Notes under the pieces: model-generated
The model's database searches: none
The model's input: the letters and a program-made list of their open reading frames with translations, nothing else
What the model was told of the DNA's origin: nothing
Virus record (IMG/VR): IMGVR_UViG_3300029267_001574
Coordinates: 1-31,778 of that record
Reading direction: 5' to 3' (one strand)
Length of the DNA: 31,778 bases
From: a virus
Shown: positions 24,229 through 29,887 of the stretch, in pieces
Position numbering within the stretch: the stretch's first letter is position 1
Layout: the number at the start of each line of letters is the position of its first letter
Made by a program: the position numbers and the translations under genes

Positions 24229-24444
24229 TTACGAGGGAATGGCCCACGCTTGTTCATATGGGCGCTCAAGCTGCCCAGCTTCTACCCACGCCCTGTACCA
24301 GCGCATCGCCGTGCGCCGTGTGGTGATATCTTGCCGCTCTGCTTCGATGGGTGGCGGCACCACACCAGTGCGACTCCACTCTTCGACAAGCCACTCCCAC
24401 AGGTCATCTTCAATTGAAGGACGGCCCATCTTTGAAGTCATCAT
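24229..24444 (-). CDS. Small helix-turn-helix-like protein
   Basis: 71 residues, ATGA overlap with the upstream gene. KMGRPSIEDDLWEWLVEEWS and TTRRTAMRWYRAWVEAGQLE give two helical parts around a proline-rich loop; the second looks like a recognition helix with basic and aromatic residues. Probably DNA-binding, family unknown. Last gene of the leftward operon, with its stop one base from the stop of the rightward coiled-coil gene; I see no terminator in between. Confidence 0.55.
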   Translation of the reverse strand: MMTSKMGRPSIEDDLWEWLVEEWSRTGVVPPPIEAERQDITTRRTAMRWYRAWVEAGQLERPYEQAWAIPS

Positions 24445-24968
24445 CAGCCGCCCCAGACGCTTTCAAGCTGGGCCTTGACGTGGCCCAGCGTATCAACCCA
24501 CTGGACTTCAACGCCAGCGCTTCTAGAGTAAAGGAAATTCTCGACGATCTTGTTTGCGGCGTCGAAATCATCGAGCCCAGCGAGCCAATACCCAAGATCA
24601 TCATCGTGTTCGTCTTCGTACTCGCCGAGCATGGGTTCAAGGGCTTCAATCAGCCCCGTCACCTTGAGGGATCGAACGGATGTGACGCCTTGCGGCGTCA
24701 CAGCATCCCAGTCCCCACCGTCCACGGTTTCGTCAGCCTCAATAATCAGAATGCGATCATAGCCACCGGCGGCGTCGTAGACGCCGTCGTGATGGCCCAT
24801 CAAAGCAGCCACAACAGCTGCCGCGCTGGACCACACCTGCGCACCGGGGCTGGTGTGGTCTACAATCGACCAGCCGCTCTCGTCGGCTACCACTTCAAAG
24901 GCATCGCAGTAAGACCACCTCTGCGGAAGTGCGTCACCGATGCTTGAGATTCTGTAGTAGGTGGCCAT
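24444..24968 (-). CDS. Acidic phage protein of unknown function
   Basis: 174 residues from the ATG at 24968, set by AAGGAG and a promoter close upstream (25017-25045). Strongly acidic, with EYEDEHDDDLGYWLAGLDDF and two tryptophan/tyrosine-rich parts (MATYYRISSIGDALPQRWSY). The acidic, compact character recalls DNA-mimic inhibitors, but I have no family match and do not claim it. First gene after the promoter, coupled to the helix-turn-helix gene downstream. Confidence 0.6.
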   Translation of the reverse strand: MATYYRISSIGDALPQRWSYCDAFEVVADESGWSIVDHTSPGAQVWSSAAAVVAALMGHHDGVYDAAGGYDRILIIEADETVDGGDWDAVTPQGVTSVRSLKVTGLIEALEPMLGEYEDEHDDDLGYWLAGLDDFDAANKIVENFLYSRSAGVEVQWVDTLGHVKAQLESVWGG

Positions 24969-25016
24969 TGTCTTTTCTCCTTGGTGCGTCAGCGCTCCAT
25001 CGCCCTGACATGGACT

Positions 25017-25045
25017 AAAGTACACATCGTGATTAAAAGTGTCAA
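25017..25045 (-). promoter_or_regulatory. Leftward promoter TTGACA-17-TACTTT
   Basis: Read on the minus strand: a perfect -35 TTGACA (25045-25040), a 17-base spacer and TACTTT (25022-25017). It lies before the acidic protein gene, in a noticeably AT-rich stretch, and would give the last two genes of the operon their own expression. Confidence 0.6.
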
Positions 25046-25158
25046 TAGAATAAAAGACATGACGTGATTTTTTCTTCAGCGGGGCTCAGACAGCCAGACA
25101 GCCAGACTGTACGGCGCTCGGCAGGCGGCGTGGCCAGCAGTTCTTCAATCGTCGTCAT
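25042..25158 (-). CDS. Possible 38-residue protein
   Basis: ATG at 25158 lies inside the end of the preceding micro-gene. The frame reads MTTIEELLATPPAERRTVWL... to LLFY and stops at 25042, inside the downstream promoter. The centre is encoded by copy A of the dispersed repeat (25085-25116). Its start looks genuine (TIEELLATPPAE), but the end is unlike its neighbours in base use, so it may be a shortened gene. Confidence 0.35.
   Translation of the reverse strand: MTTIEELLATPPAERRTVWLSGCLSPAEEKITSCLLFY
25085..25116 (+). repeat. Dispersed ~30-bp repeat, copy A
   Basis: Begins CTCAGACAGCC and ends CCAGACTGTACGGCG. It matches copies at 28313-28345 and 19442-19469 along nearly the whole length (about 25 of 32 positions to copy B). 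Confidence 0.55.
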
Positions 25159-25264
25159 CGTCCACCTCCCCGCTGCCCATGATCAGCCAGAAGCCCACGA
25201 CCACCGCCGCAAGGCCAGTCAGGAAGCGGGTTAGGTTCTTTGCCTTCTTCACATGTCGTCGCAT
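25145..25264 (-). CDS. 39-residue single-span membrane protein
   Basis: An ATG at 25264 with an excellent ribosome site (AAGGAGGGG, nine bases upstream) opens a 39-codon frame: basic MRRHVKKAKNLTRFLTG, a hydrophobic span (LAAVVVGFWLIMG) and an acidic end of five aspartates after GEV. The positive-inside pattern and ribosome site support a real gene, too short for usual gene callers. It overlaps the NTP pyrophosphatase gene upstream by 16 bases and the next small frame downstream. Function unknown; phage micro-proteins of this shape often act on host membrane complexes. Confidence 0.65.
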   Translation of the reverse strand: MRRHVKKAKNLTRFLTGLAAVVVGFWLIMGSGEVDDDDD

Positions 25265-25743
25265 TGGTTGCCCCTCCTTGTCGGGTGATCGATGATCATG
25301 TCACGCGTCACGCCGATCAGCTGCAAGATCCAATCCCACTGATATTCCGTCACGCTGCCTTCGATAAGGCCCTTGGCGGTGTAATGGATGGCGTCTGCAA
25401 GCTCGTCTTCGATCTCCTTGGCTGTGTCCCTGCCGTCGAAGGTCATCAAGCTCTGGCCGTATTTGGCGCGACCGAATTGATCACGTTCCTGAATCAGTGC
25501 AGCGATATGCGCCGCATCATGGTAGCTTCGCACCATCCCAATCATCTCGACGGCTTTTGGCGTCACCGCTTCAACCCCAGCGTGCGGCGCATCAGGCAGA
25601 TCCTTGAAGGGCTCCAGCACCTCAATGGCCCTCAGCAGGTCTTCACGCCCAATCCGCACCATCGGTCGCACCGACCACACACCTTCGACTTGCGCATTTG
25701 CCAGTGTCACGAGCCAGTCACGCACGTCTTTCACGGTCTTCAC
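25249..25743 (-). CDS. All-alpha NTP pyrophosphatase (phage dATP/dGTP hydrolase-like)
   Basis: 164 residues from the GTG at 25743, which overlaps the RuvC stop (GTGA) and follows AAAGGAGGT; an upstream in-frame ATG at 25785 is less likely. The C-terminal half has ERDQFGRAKYGQSL, FDGRDTAKEIEDELADAIHY, the ER--FG-KYG-L ... E--DE-AD pattern of MazG-like/dNTP pyrophosphatases in phages. The N-terminal ~75 residues are helical and unassigned. It would trim nucleotide pools during phage replication. It is not closely similar to the MazG-like protein at 1171, so the phage has two distinct enzymes of this superfamily. Confidence 0.65.
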   Translation of the reverse strand: MKTVKDVRDWLVTLANAQVEGVWSVRPMVRIGREDLLRAIEVLEPFKDLPDAPHAGVEAVTPKAVEMIGMVRSYHDAAHIAALIQERDQFGRAKYGQSLMTFDGRDTAKEIEDELADAIHYTAKGLIEGSVTEYQWDWILQLIGVTRDMIIDHPTRRGNQCDDM

Positions 25744-26336
25744 CTTAGCACCTCCTTTCCGGTCCACACCCACAGCGCCGCACATGCGTCCGCCACGTGC
25801 TCTCGCTTGCTCTTGGGCAGCGCATCAAGCACCGGCCCCAGCGACGGCACCAGGCGCCGCATCGCAGCCTCCACAGCATTCTTCGACGAGCCGCGGCCAG
25901 CGGTCGCCCTCTTGATTTCCTTTGCCGTGACACTGGCCGTGCGCAGGTCCAGCGCCGCACACACCCCACGGGTCACACCGTGCGCAGCTCCAACGGACTT
26001 CCACGCCGTACCGCTGCGGCTGTTGCCTCCTGCGGCCTGCTCAAAGACAGCCAGATCGGCACCTTCGGCCAGCACCTCAGAAAGCCCACGCGCCAATGCG
26101 CCCAGGCGAGCATCAAAGGCGTCCGCCACCGTCTGGCCGATCTGTCGGCGCTTGGCTGGCGACTTGAGGGCGGGCACCTTGATCACACCGCCCTTCTTGA
26201 CCTCCAAATGCCCAGGGCGCGCAGACTCCGCGCAGACCCACCCATATCCATTGATCGACGGGTCCAGGCCCAGGAGGATGATACCGTGGCCTGAGAGGCT
26301 AAGGCCGTCGTACAGGCTGGGTGTCTGTCTGGTCAT
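25740..26336 (-). CDS. RuvC-like Holliday junction resolvase
   Basis: 198 residues from the ATG at 26336, which lies six bases after GGAGGT; a GTG at 26339 is adjacent. The RNase H-like core is clear: LLGLDPSINGYGW (first acidic residue D25), LAVFEQAAGGNSRSGT (E99), SVTAKEIKRATAGRGSSKNA (basic DNA-contact helix) and KREHVADACAALW (H180/D183). This is the phage/bacterial RuvC family, which cuts branched DNA made during replication and recombination before packaging. The GTGA overlap couples it to the NTP pyrophosphatase downstream. A short 17-base stretch near its start is shared with the lipoprotein gene at 19530. Confidence 0.9.
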   Translation of the reverse strand: MTRQTPSLYDGLSLSGHGIILLGLDPSINGYGWVCAESARPGHLEVKKGGVIKVPALKSPAKRRQIGQTVADAFDARLGALARGLSEVLAEGADLAVFEQAAGGNSRSGTAWKSVGAAHGVTRGVCAALDLRTASVTAKEIKRATAGRGSSKNAVEAAMRRLVPSLGPVLDALPKSKREHVADACAALWVWTGKEVLR

Positions 26337-26375
26337 CACTTACCTCCATAGGCCGTTGTCACCTCTCCGACAGCC

Positions 26376-26391
26376 AGCGGGCTTTTGGTGT
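26376..26391 (+). repeat. 16-bp direct repeat, copy 1
   Basis: AGCGGGCTTTTGGTGT, identical to 26827-26842, 451 bases apart. Read on the minus strand both encode a T-K-S-P-L peptide in open frames, so they may be remnants of a duplicated gene end. Confidence 0.6.
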
Positions 26392-26535
26392 GGTCCGCTG
26401 GGGCACAATGAACGGCGGCGCTGGTGGGTGGGTCGGAAAACAGATGTCCAATCCTGTCTGCATTCCCCGAAGGGAAGGAGCCCATCCCTCTAAGTGGCCA
26501 GCGCCTCACATGGTGTACCACCCACCCCCACCTGC

Positions 26536-26754
26536 CTAAAAAACCGATTGAGTCAGCCGATCCGCCGTGTGGCGCTTTGACTCGTGCGGTGTGCGGGCGC
26601 GGGCGGCACAAATGGTGTCCTGGTGGCCTTCAAGGCAGACGGCGACGCACGGCGAAATGGCGACTTTCAATCCTGCGCAGTGCCACCGATGGCTCGGCAC
26701 TGCGCATTTGCAAAAGTGGTGCGCGTCGTGTCGCCCTGATTGCTCCCAGGACAA
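26536..26754 (-). CDS. Doubtful 72-residue Cys/His-rich protein
   Basis: A frame from a TTG at 26754 includes HHFCKCAVPSHRWHCAGLK and a run with three more cysteines (ISPCVAVCLEGHQDTIC), spacing that could hold zinc. Many third positions are G or C. Against it: a TTG start, no ribosome site, and strong inverted repeats within the coding stretch. The frame stays open upstream through the tRNA-like fold. I list it as a possibility only. Confidence 0.25.
   Translation of the reverse strand: MSWEQSGRHDAHHFCKCAVPSHRWHCAGLKVAISPCVAVCLEGHQDTICAARARTPHESKRHTADRLTQSVF
26674..26706. repeat. 11-bp perfect inverted repeat
   Basis: TGCGCAGTGCC (26674-26684) and GGCACTGCGCA (26696-26706) with an 11-base loop. 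No T-tract follows on either strand, so it is not a simple terminator. A palindromic TTTGCAAA lies just beyond. Confidence 0.75.
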
Positions 26755-26756
26755 GG

Positions 26757-26823
26757 CCCCAGCGCCGGAGTCGAGCCGGCGTCGCCACCACCAGCGTTCT
26801 ACACGCTGACTGGCTGACTGGGG
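26757..26823 (-). other. tRNA-like fold without a D arm
   Basis: On the minus strand (5' end at 26823) a 7-base acceptor-like stem pairs CCCCAGT with GCTGGGG (one G-U), enclosing an anticodon-like arm, CAGCG-TGTAGAA-CGCTG, and a T-like arm, GCCGG-CTCGACT-CCGGC, each with a 5-base stem and a 7-base loop. Only 8 bases lie where a D arm should be, the 3' end is not followed by CCA, and the base before the anticodon position is G instead of the usual U. So this is not a normal tRNA gene; it could be a decayed tRNA, a mimic, or chance pairing in GC-rich DNA. Confidence 0.3.
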
Positions 26824-26826
26824 ATA

Positions 26827-26842
26827 AGCGGGCTTTTGGTGT
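26827..26842 (+). repeat. 16-bp direct repeat, copy 2
   Basis: Identical to 26376-26391; it lies four bases beyond the tRNA-like fold. Confidence 0.6.
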
Positions 26843-26924
26843 CGGCGCGGTGTCGGGAGAGACCCGCGCCAGCACGAAAGGAGGGAAGGCGGCGCCCGCT
26901 GGGCCGACCTTCAAAGCGGTCAAA

Positions 26925-27173
26925 TCAAGCGCGAGAGCTGGCGCTTTGAGCCTCCACACGCTGGCTTGCTTTGGCAGGTGGCCCATCTTTCCACCTGAGC
27001 AAGGCCCAGGGCGACCGGGCCATCTCTTCCAGCACGAGCCGCAGGCATCGACCGCACAGGCGCTTCTGTGCCGGGCTGCACTGCTTGCAGGGGCCGGGGT
27101 CGATCTCGAAGCCGTGCCCCAGCACAAGGGACCACGGTGATTTAGGTCTTGGCAGTATCTTTGCTGGCGTCAT
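26925..27173 (-). CDS. Small Cys4 (zinc-ribbon-like) protein
   Basis: About 82 residues. Three starts are possible within six bases (GTG 27179 in a GTGA overlap, ATG 27176, ATG 27173); 27173 has the best distance, five bases, from GGGGAGG. The core EIDPGPCKQCSPAQKRLCGR followed by C holds C-x2-C and C-x2-C pairs, a likely zinc site, then a helix LRLVLEEMARSPWALLRWKD. The C-terminus is basic and serine/alanine-rich. Small zinc-ribbon proteins are common in phage early operons as host-takeover or DNA-binding factors; the target is unknown. Confidence 0.55.
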   Translation of the reverse strand: MTPAKILPRPKSPWSLVLGHGFEIDPGPCKQCSPAQKRLCGRCLRLVLEEMARSPWALLRWKDGPPAKASQRVEAQSASSRA

Positions 27174-27175
27174 CA

Positions 27176-27496
27176 TCACCTCCCCAGCCGCTCGCCCAGC
27201 TCATGCGCCGTCAGCGGCTTTCCATCCTTGTCCTCGTACTGACCCCGGTTGCGCCCACCATCCACCACCCACCCCTTGAAGGCCGCGGCAGGCTTTGGCT
27301 TCGGCCCCAGGGCATAGACGCCGACAGCCACCTCGTAGATCTTCCCCTCGTCGCGCATCTCCTTGATGACCTCCACGGCCTCCAGTGAGCAGCCGTCGAG
27401 GGACACCAGCAGCGCCCACAAGTCCATCTGCGTCTTGGCCTCCAGCACCCTAATGATGCGGTGTCGTATCGCTGCGCCCATCACCTTTGTCTCCAT
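27176..27496 (-). CDS. Winged-helix-like protein of unknown role
   Basis: 106 residues from ATG 27496 (GAGGT nine bases upstream; ATG 27481 is an alternative). RHRIIRVLEAKTQMDLWALL, SLEAVEVIKEMRDEGKIYEV and AVGVYALGP give the helix-helix-wing order of a small winged helix. The C-terminus (FKGWVVDGGRNRGQYEDKDG) is polar and basic. Probably a transcription or replication accessory factor; no partner is indicated. GTGA overlap with the Cys4 gene downstream. Confidence 0.55.
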   Translation of the reverse strand: METKVMGAAIRHRIIRVLEAKTQMDLWALLVSLDGCSLEAVEVIKEMRDEGKIYEVAVGVYALGPKPKPAAAFKGWVVDGGRNRGQYEDKDGKPLTAHELGERLGR

Positions 27497-27508
27497 GTGC
27501 TGCCGACC

Positions 27509-27925
27509 TCAGCCGGTGAAGTCGCCAAAGTGCTTGGCGTTGTGTTGCTTGGCCTTGAGGATGTCCTCAAGGATCACCACAAGGCCCTGAGCGAGCAGAC
27601 TAGGCCCGCCATCTGGCGCGGTAGTGCTACAGCGATCCCACTGACCATGAGCCACCGCGTCGCCGTACTCGTCACCAATAGACCACTCGCCCTTGCTGTG
27701 GTCATCGGTCAAATAGCGCGCGGTGATGTACTCACCGCCGGTGATCTTCAGGATGTGCACCATGATGACACCCACAGTGGGGCCTGCGGCCATGTTGGCG
27801 ACGTACCCAATACGGTGCGTGTCGGGAATGCGGACCCGTCGGCGCTGGATCCCTGTCTTATCAAGACTGAGCGCTTCAAGGGCGGCTTCAGCGCGCAGAC
27901 CAAGAGCTTTGAGGTCGTCTTTCAT
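27509..27925 (-). CDS. Unknown early phage protein
   Basis: 138 residues from the ATG at 27925, set by GAGGTGG eight bases before it and an ATGA overlap with the gene upstream. It begins MKDDLKALGLRAEAALEALS and continues with a beta-rich centre (RIGYVANMAAGPTVGVIMVH, ILKITGGEYITARYLTDDHS) and a C-terminal helix (LLAQGLVVILEDILKAKQHN). It looks like a compact alpha/beta protein. No motif recognised. Confidence 0.6.
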   Translation of the reverse strand: MKDDLKALGLRAEAALEALSLDKTGIQRRRVRIPDTHRIGYVANMAAGPTVGVIMVHILKITGGEYITARYLTDDHSKGEWSIGDEYGDAVAHGQWDRCSTTAPDGGPSLLAQGLVVILEDILKAKQHNAKHFGDFTG

Positions 27926-28269
27926 TTTACCACCTCGGCCAGCATCTCCGCACACAGCCGGACACCAAAGACCGTTCCCGTCGCACGCCCCACCTTGCCC
28001 GTGCAGGCCCAGCGCAGGTGCGCCGAATCCCAGCGCAGCAGCACGCCCCCGGCGACGATGGCGTCACCCTCACGGCGGCACTCCAGCCCCGCAGCGCGCA
28101 GGAACCTCTTGACGGAATCGATGGCGCGGGTCTGGGGCAGCTTCAGGCCCTTGGCGGTGGCCACCAGCCTTGCGCCCTGACGCAAGATGATGGCGAGATT
28201 GATTTGGTGCTGCTCGGCGGCGGTCAGCGGGATTGGGTCGAGCGTGTGTGTGGCCTTCGTGTGGGGCAT
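27922..28269 (-). CDS. Unknown early phage protein
   Basis: 115 residues, ATG 28269 after AAGGAG. LTAAEQHQINLAIILRQGAR and TRAIDSVKRFLRAAGLECRR are helical; strands GDAIVAGGVLLRWDS and HLRWACTGKVG follow. The C-terminal helix holds a cysteine. It may bind nucleic acid given its basic helices, but I have no family. It starts 44 bases after the first gene of the operon. Confidence 0.6.
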   Translation of the reverse strand: MPHTKATHTLDPIPLTAAEQHQINLAIILRQGARLVATAKGLKLPQTRAIDSVKRFLRAAGLECRREGDAIVAGGVLLRWDSAHLRWACTGKVGRATGTVFGVRLCAEMLAEVVK

Positions 28270-28312
28270 GTCAGTCTCCTTGGTGTGTAAGTGTGTGTTT
28301 TTGGAAGAGAAA

Positions 28313-28345
28313 TTCAGGCAGCCAGCGCGACCAGCCTGTACGGCG
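28313..28345 (+). repeat. Dispersed ~30-bp repeat, copy B
   Basis: Begins TTCAGGCAGCCAG and ends CCAGCCTGTACGGCG. It covers the last codons and stop of the long leftward gene, so here it also encodes the end of that protein (YRLVALAA). Confidence 0.55.
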
Positions 28346-29270
28346 TCAGACCGTCTAGGTGGCCGTGGAGGATGGCAAAGCGCACCCGGCGCATGTGCTT
28401 GCAGTCTTCGGGCGCGTCGTCGGCATCGCGCACGACGCGCATCTTTGAAATTGGGTCCACGCTGGGCACCACCGCAGGGGAGGTCTTGGCGGGGGTGTGT
28501 GAGACAGCCTCTTCCTTGGGCTGCTGGTCGCGCTTGGTCGGCGCGGGCTGGTGTGGTGCCGGGGGGAGCGAGACGGGCGGGATGCCCAGGGTGCGCCCGA
28601 TTTCGATGTCGTCAGTGGTCCAGTCGGTGTCGGGGGTGTCGGGGGTGTCGGCGTCATCGGCGGACACCTCGTCTTCTGTCGCCGTGCAGGCTGGCTGGCT
28701 GTGCTGACCCTTCAGCTGCTCCACGGTCACACCGGGAGAGAGTCTGTAGGACCGGCCAGGGGTGCGCTTGATGTGTCCGGCCTCTTGGAGACTGGTCACA
28801 GCGTCGTCCACCTCCCAGTCAGCGCGACGGCTGGCCGACTTTAGCTCAGTGCGCCGCATGGCGCCGAAAGCCTCAATCGCTTCCAGAACCTCAATCTCCA
28901 CCGCCGCAAGGGCGGTCAGGCGGGCCACGGTGTTGCGGTACCGAAGCTCGGCCATGGCCAGCGCGTGGTGGTCACGGTGGCGGACGTCCATGTTGTAGTG
29001 GTGATCCTTGATCTTGGCCATCTTGGCGTCGGCCTCGGCCACAGTCTTGCACGCCCAGCAGGGCGCATCGGGGTGCGGGTAGAGGCTGCTGTCACGACCG
29101 GGAAGTGACTTCGTGCGGACGTAGAAAATATCTCCGTCAGCGTCGAGCGCCTTGGTGAAGCCGTTACGCTCTTCGATGACGTGGGCGGTCATCTTGGCGT
29201 CAGTCTTCGTGTCGAAGCTCAGCGCTTCGTAGCGGATCGTGGTGTCTTCGGGGATGGTGATGGTCTGCAT
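28314..29270 (-). CDS. First gene of leftward operon; winged-helix protein with long flexible tail
   Basis: 318 residues from ATG 29270, placed by AGGAG and a strong promoter (29302-29330). The N-terminal ~115 residues contain a C-x2-C (PCWACK, 71-74) and a histidine-rich HHYNMDVRHRDHHALAM. Residues ~125-178 look like a winged helix (LEAIEAFGAMRRTELKSASR, then VTSLQEAGHIKRTPGRSYRL). Beyond 190 the chain is low-complexity, with a tandem D-T-P unit (207-214) and proline/lysine-rich linker, ending in a basic patch (CKHMRRVRFAILHGHLDGLT). A regulator or early replication factor is likely. Read from the first strong leftward promoter, it is comparable in place to lambda's first leftward genes but not alike in sequence. 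Confidence 0.6.
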   Translation of the reverse strand: MQTITIPEDTTIRYEALSFDTKTDAKMTAHVIEERNGFTKALDADGDIFYVRTKSLPGRDSSLYPHPDAPCWACKTVAEADAKMAKIKDHHYNMDVRHRDHHALAMAELRYRNTVARLTALAAVEIEVLEAIEAFGAMRRTELKSASRRADWEVDDAVTSLQEAGHIKRTPGRSYRLSPGVTVEQLKGQHSQPACTATEDEVSADDADTPDTPDTDWTTDDIEIGRTLGIPPVSLPPAPHQPAPTKRDQQPKEEAVSHTPAKTSPAVVPSVDPISKMRVVRDADDAPEDCKHMRRVRFAILHGHLDGLTPYRLVALAA

Positions 29271-29301
29271 GTCGCTTGCTCCTTTCGTGGTGACAAGAAG
29301 G

Positions 29302-29330
29302 ATTATGCACATGGTCTGTATTTGAGTCAA
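29302..29330 (-). promoter_or_regulatory. Strong leftward early promoter TTGACT-17-CATAAT
   Basis: On the minus strand: TTGACT (29330-29325), 17-base spacer, CATAAT (29307-29302). Five of six bases match at each box. It lies 32 bases before the leftward ATG and is the best promoter in the window. Confidence 0.75.
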
Positions 29331-29362
29331 GACGTTTTCTGAATTAAATATGGTGTGGGTGC

Positions 29363-29391
29363 TTGATTGGTGTGGGATTGTGCTCTATATC
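29363..29391 (+). promoter_or_regulatory. Rightward early promoter TTGATT-17-TATATC
   Basis: TTGATT (29363-29368), 17-base spacer, TATATC (29386-29391), 23 bases before the ATG at 29414. Faces away from the leftward promoter 33 bases to the left, so the two form a divergent early control region. Confidence 0.65.
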
Positions 29392-29413
29392 TGGATCAGA
29401 CAAGGAGGAAGGA

Positions 29414-29740
29414 ATGTCACAGCCATCTACAATCGAAAACGCCGCTCGACTGCTTGAAGCCCTGGCCGAGGTGGGCGACTGGCCTTTGACCGCTCATGAT
29501 GTCGCGCGCATGTGCGACGTGCACTATCAGACGGCGCTCGGGTGGCTGACGTCCTTGGCAGACAACGGACGCATCCACAGGCGCTACTACGGACGCACGG
29601 CGGCATTCCGCCCATTGTCGCCCGCTGAAGAGGCCAAGCGCCGCCGTCTGCTCGCCACTGGCAATCCGCTTGACGAGCTGGTAGCCAAGGGTCTTATGGC
29701 CGACCACGACCACGCAAGCGACAGCGGCGTCGCCCGCTGA
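29414..29740 (+). CDS. Winged-helix regulator of the early region
   Basis: 108 residues, ATG 29414 directly after AAGGAGGAAGGA. SQPSTIENAARLLEALAEVG, LTAHDVARMCDVHYQTALGW and LADNGRIHRRYYGRTAAFRP give the helix-turn-helix and wing of the IclR/MarR-like type. A short helix follows, then a His/Asp-rich end. It sits beside a divergent promoter pair and before the replication genes, so a Cro-like regulator is the natural guess, and sequence alone does not separate repressor from activator. A hairpin (29750-29791) follows the stop. Confidence 0.7.
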   Translation: MSQPSTIENAARLLEALAEVGDWPLTAHDVARMCDVHYQTALGWLTSLADNGRIHRRYYGRTAAFRPLSPAEEAKRRRLLATGNPLDELVAKGLMADHDHASDSGVAR

Positions 29741-29791
29741 AAAACAAAAAGACCCCGGCTCAAACGCTGCTGACACAGCTCGCCGGGGTCT
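29741..29791 (-). terminator. Intrinsic terminator for leftward transcription
   Basis: AGACCCCGGC (29750-29759) and GCCGGGGTCT (29782-29791) form a perfect 10-base stem with a 22-base loop. Read on the minus strand the stem is followed by TTTTTGTTTT (29749-29741), a strong intrinsic terminator. On the plus strand no T-tract follows, so it would stop only leftward transcription coming from the replication genes. Confidence 0.75.
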
Positions 29792-29801
29792 ACTACCAAG
29801 G

Positions 29802-29813
29802 ATTGATATCAAT
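29802..29813. promoter_or_regulatory. 12-bp palindrome, possible operator
   Basis: ATTGATATCAAT is a perfect palindrome in a short AT-rich patch 75 bases before the replication gene start. No second promoter box can be paired with it convincingly. A binding site for the preceding winged-helix protein is possible. Confidence 0.4.
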
Positions 29814-29820
29814 GATAGAA

Positions 29821-29830
29821 CACCCCCCTG
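29821..29830 (+). repeat. Isolated iteron CACCCCCCTG
   Basis: Same decamer as 30148-30157 and 30165-30174, and inverted at 30182-30191. It lies upstream of the replication gene, where binding of the initiator would also control its own expression. Confidence 0.5.
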
Positions 29831-29887
29831 AAGAAAGCAAGAAAGCAAGCAAGCTGGCATGCCGGCCCGCGACATGGAGGCAAGCCG

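Larger units (their letters stand above)
26337..26924 (-). other. 588-base stretch without a convincing gene, rich in inverted repeats
   Basis: All other parts of the leftward operon have overlapping genes; here none has a good start plus matching codon use. The stretch holds a 16-base direct repeat (26376-26391 and 26827-26842), an 11-base perfect inverted repeat (26674-26706), a tRNA-like fold (26757-26823), a 5-base hairpin with a CGAA loop near 26463-26476, and a possible small cysteine/histidine-rich frame (26536-26754). A frame at 26336-26611 ends in a GTGA overlap with the resolvase but begins with a poor TTG and uses rare codons (TTA, AGA, AGG). Non-coding RNA, a regulatory region or decayed genes are all possible. 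Confidence 0.5.

Noticed and set aside
25240-26493. 417-residue open frame on the plus strand
   Set aside because: It is opposite the resolvase and NTP pyrophosphatase, both with clear motifs; the plus-strand product is low in normal protein character.
26757-26823. Calling this a tRNA gene
   Set aside because: There is no D arm, no CCA and G instead of U before the anticodon position; kept only as a tRNA-like fold.
26630-27127. 165-residue open frame on the minus strand
   Set aside because: It shadows the Cys4 gene in another frame and then runs through the tRNA-like fold and inverted repeat; no good start and an Arg/Ala/Pro-rich product.
26424-27140. 238-residue open frame on the plus strand
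   Set aside because: It is Arg/Ala/Pro/Cys mixture without domains, no ribosome site, and covers the Cys4 gene in antisense.
28207-28690. GTCGGG-rich short tandem repeat near 28621-28665 as a minisatellite
   Set aside because: It is three units coding the D-T-P run of the leftward protein's linker; explained by the peptide.
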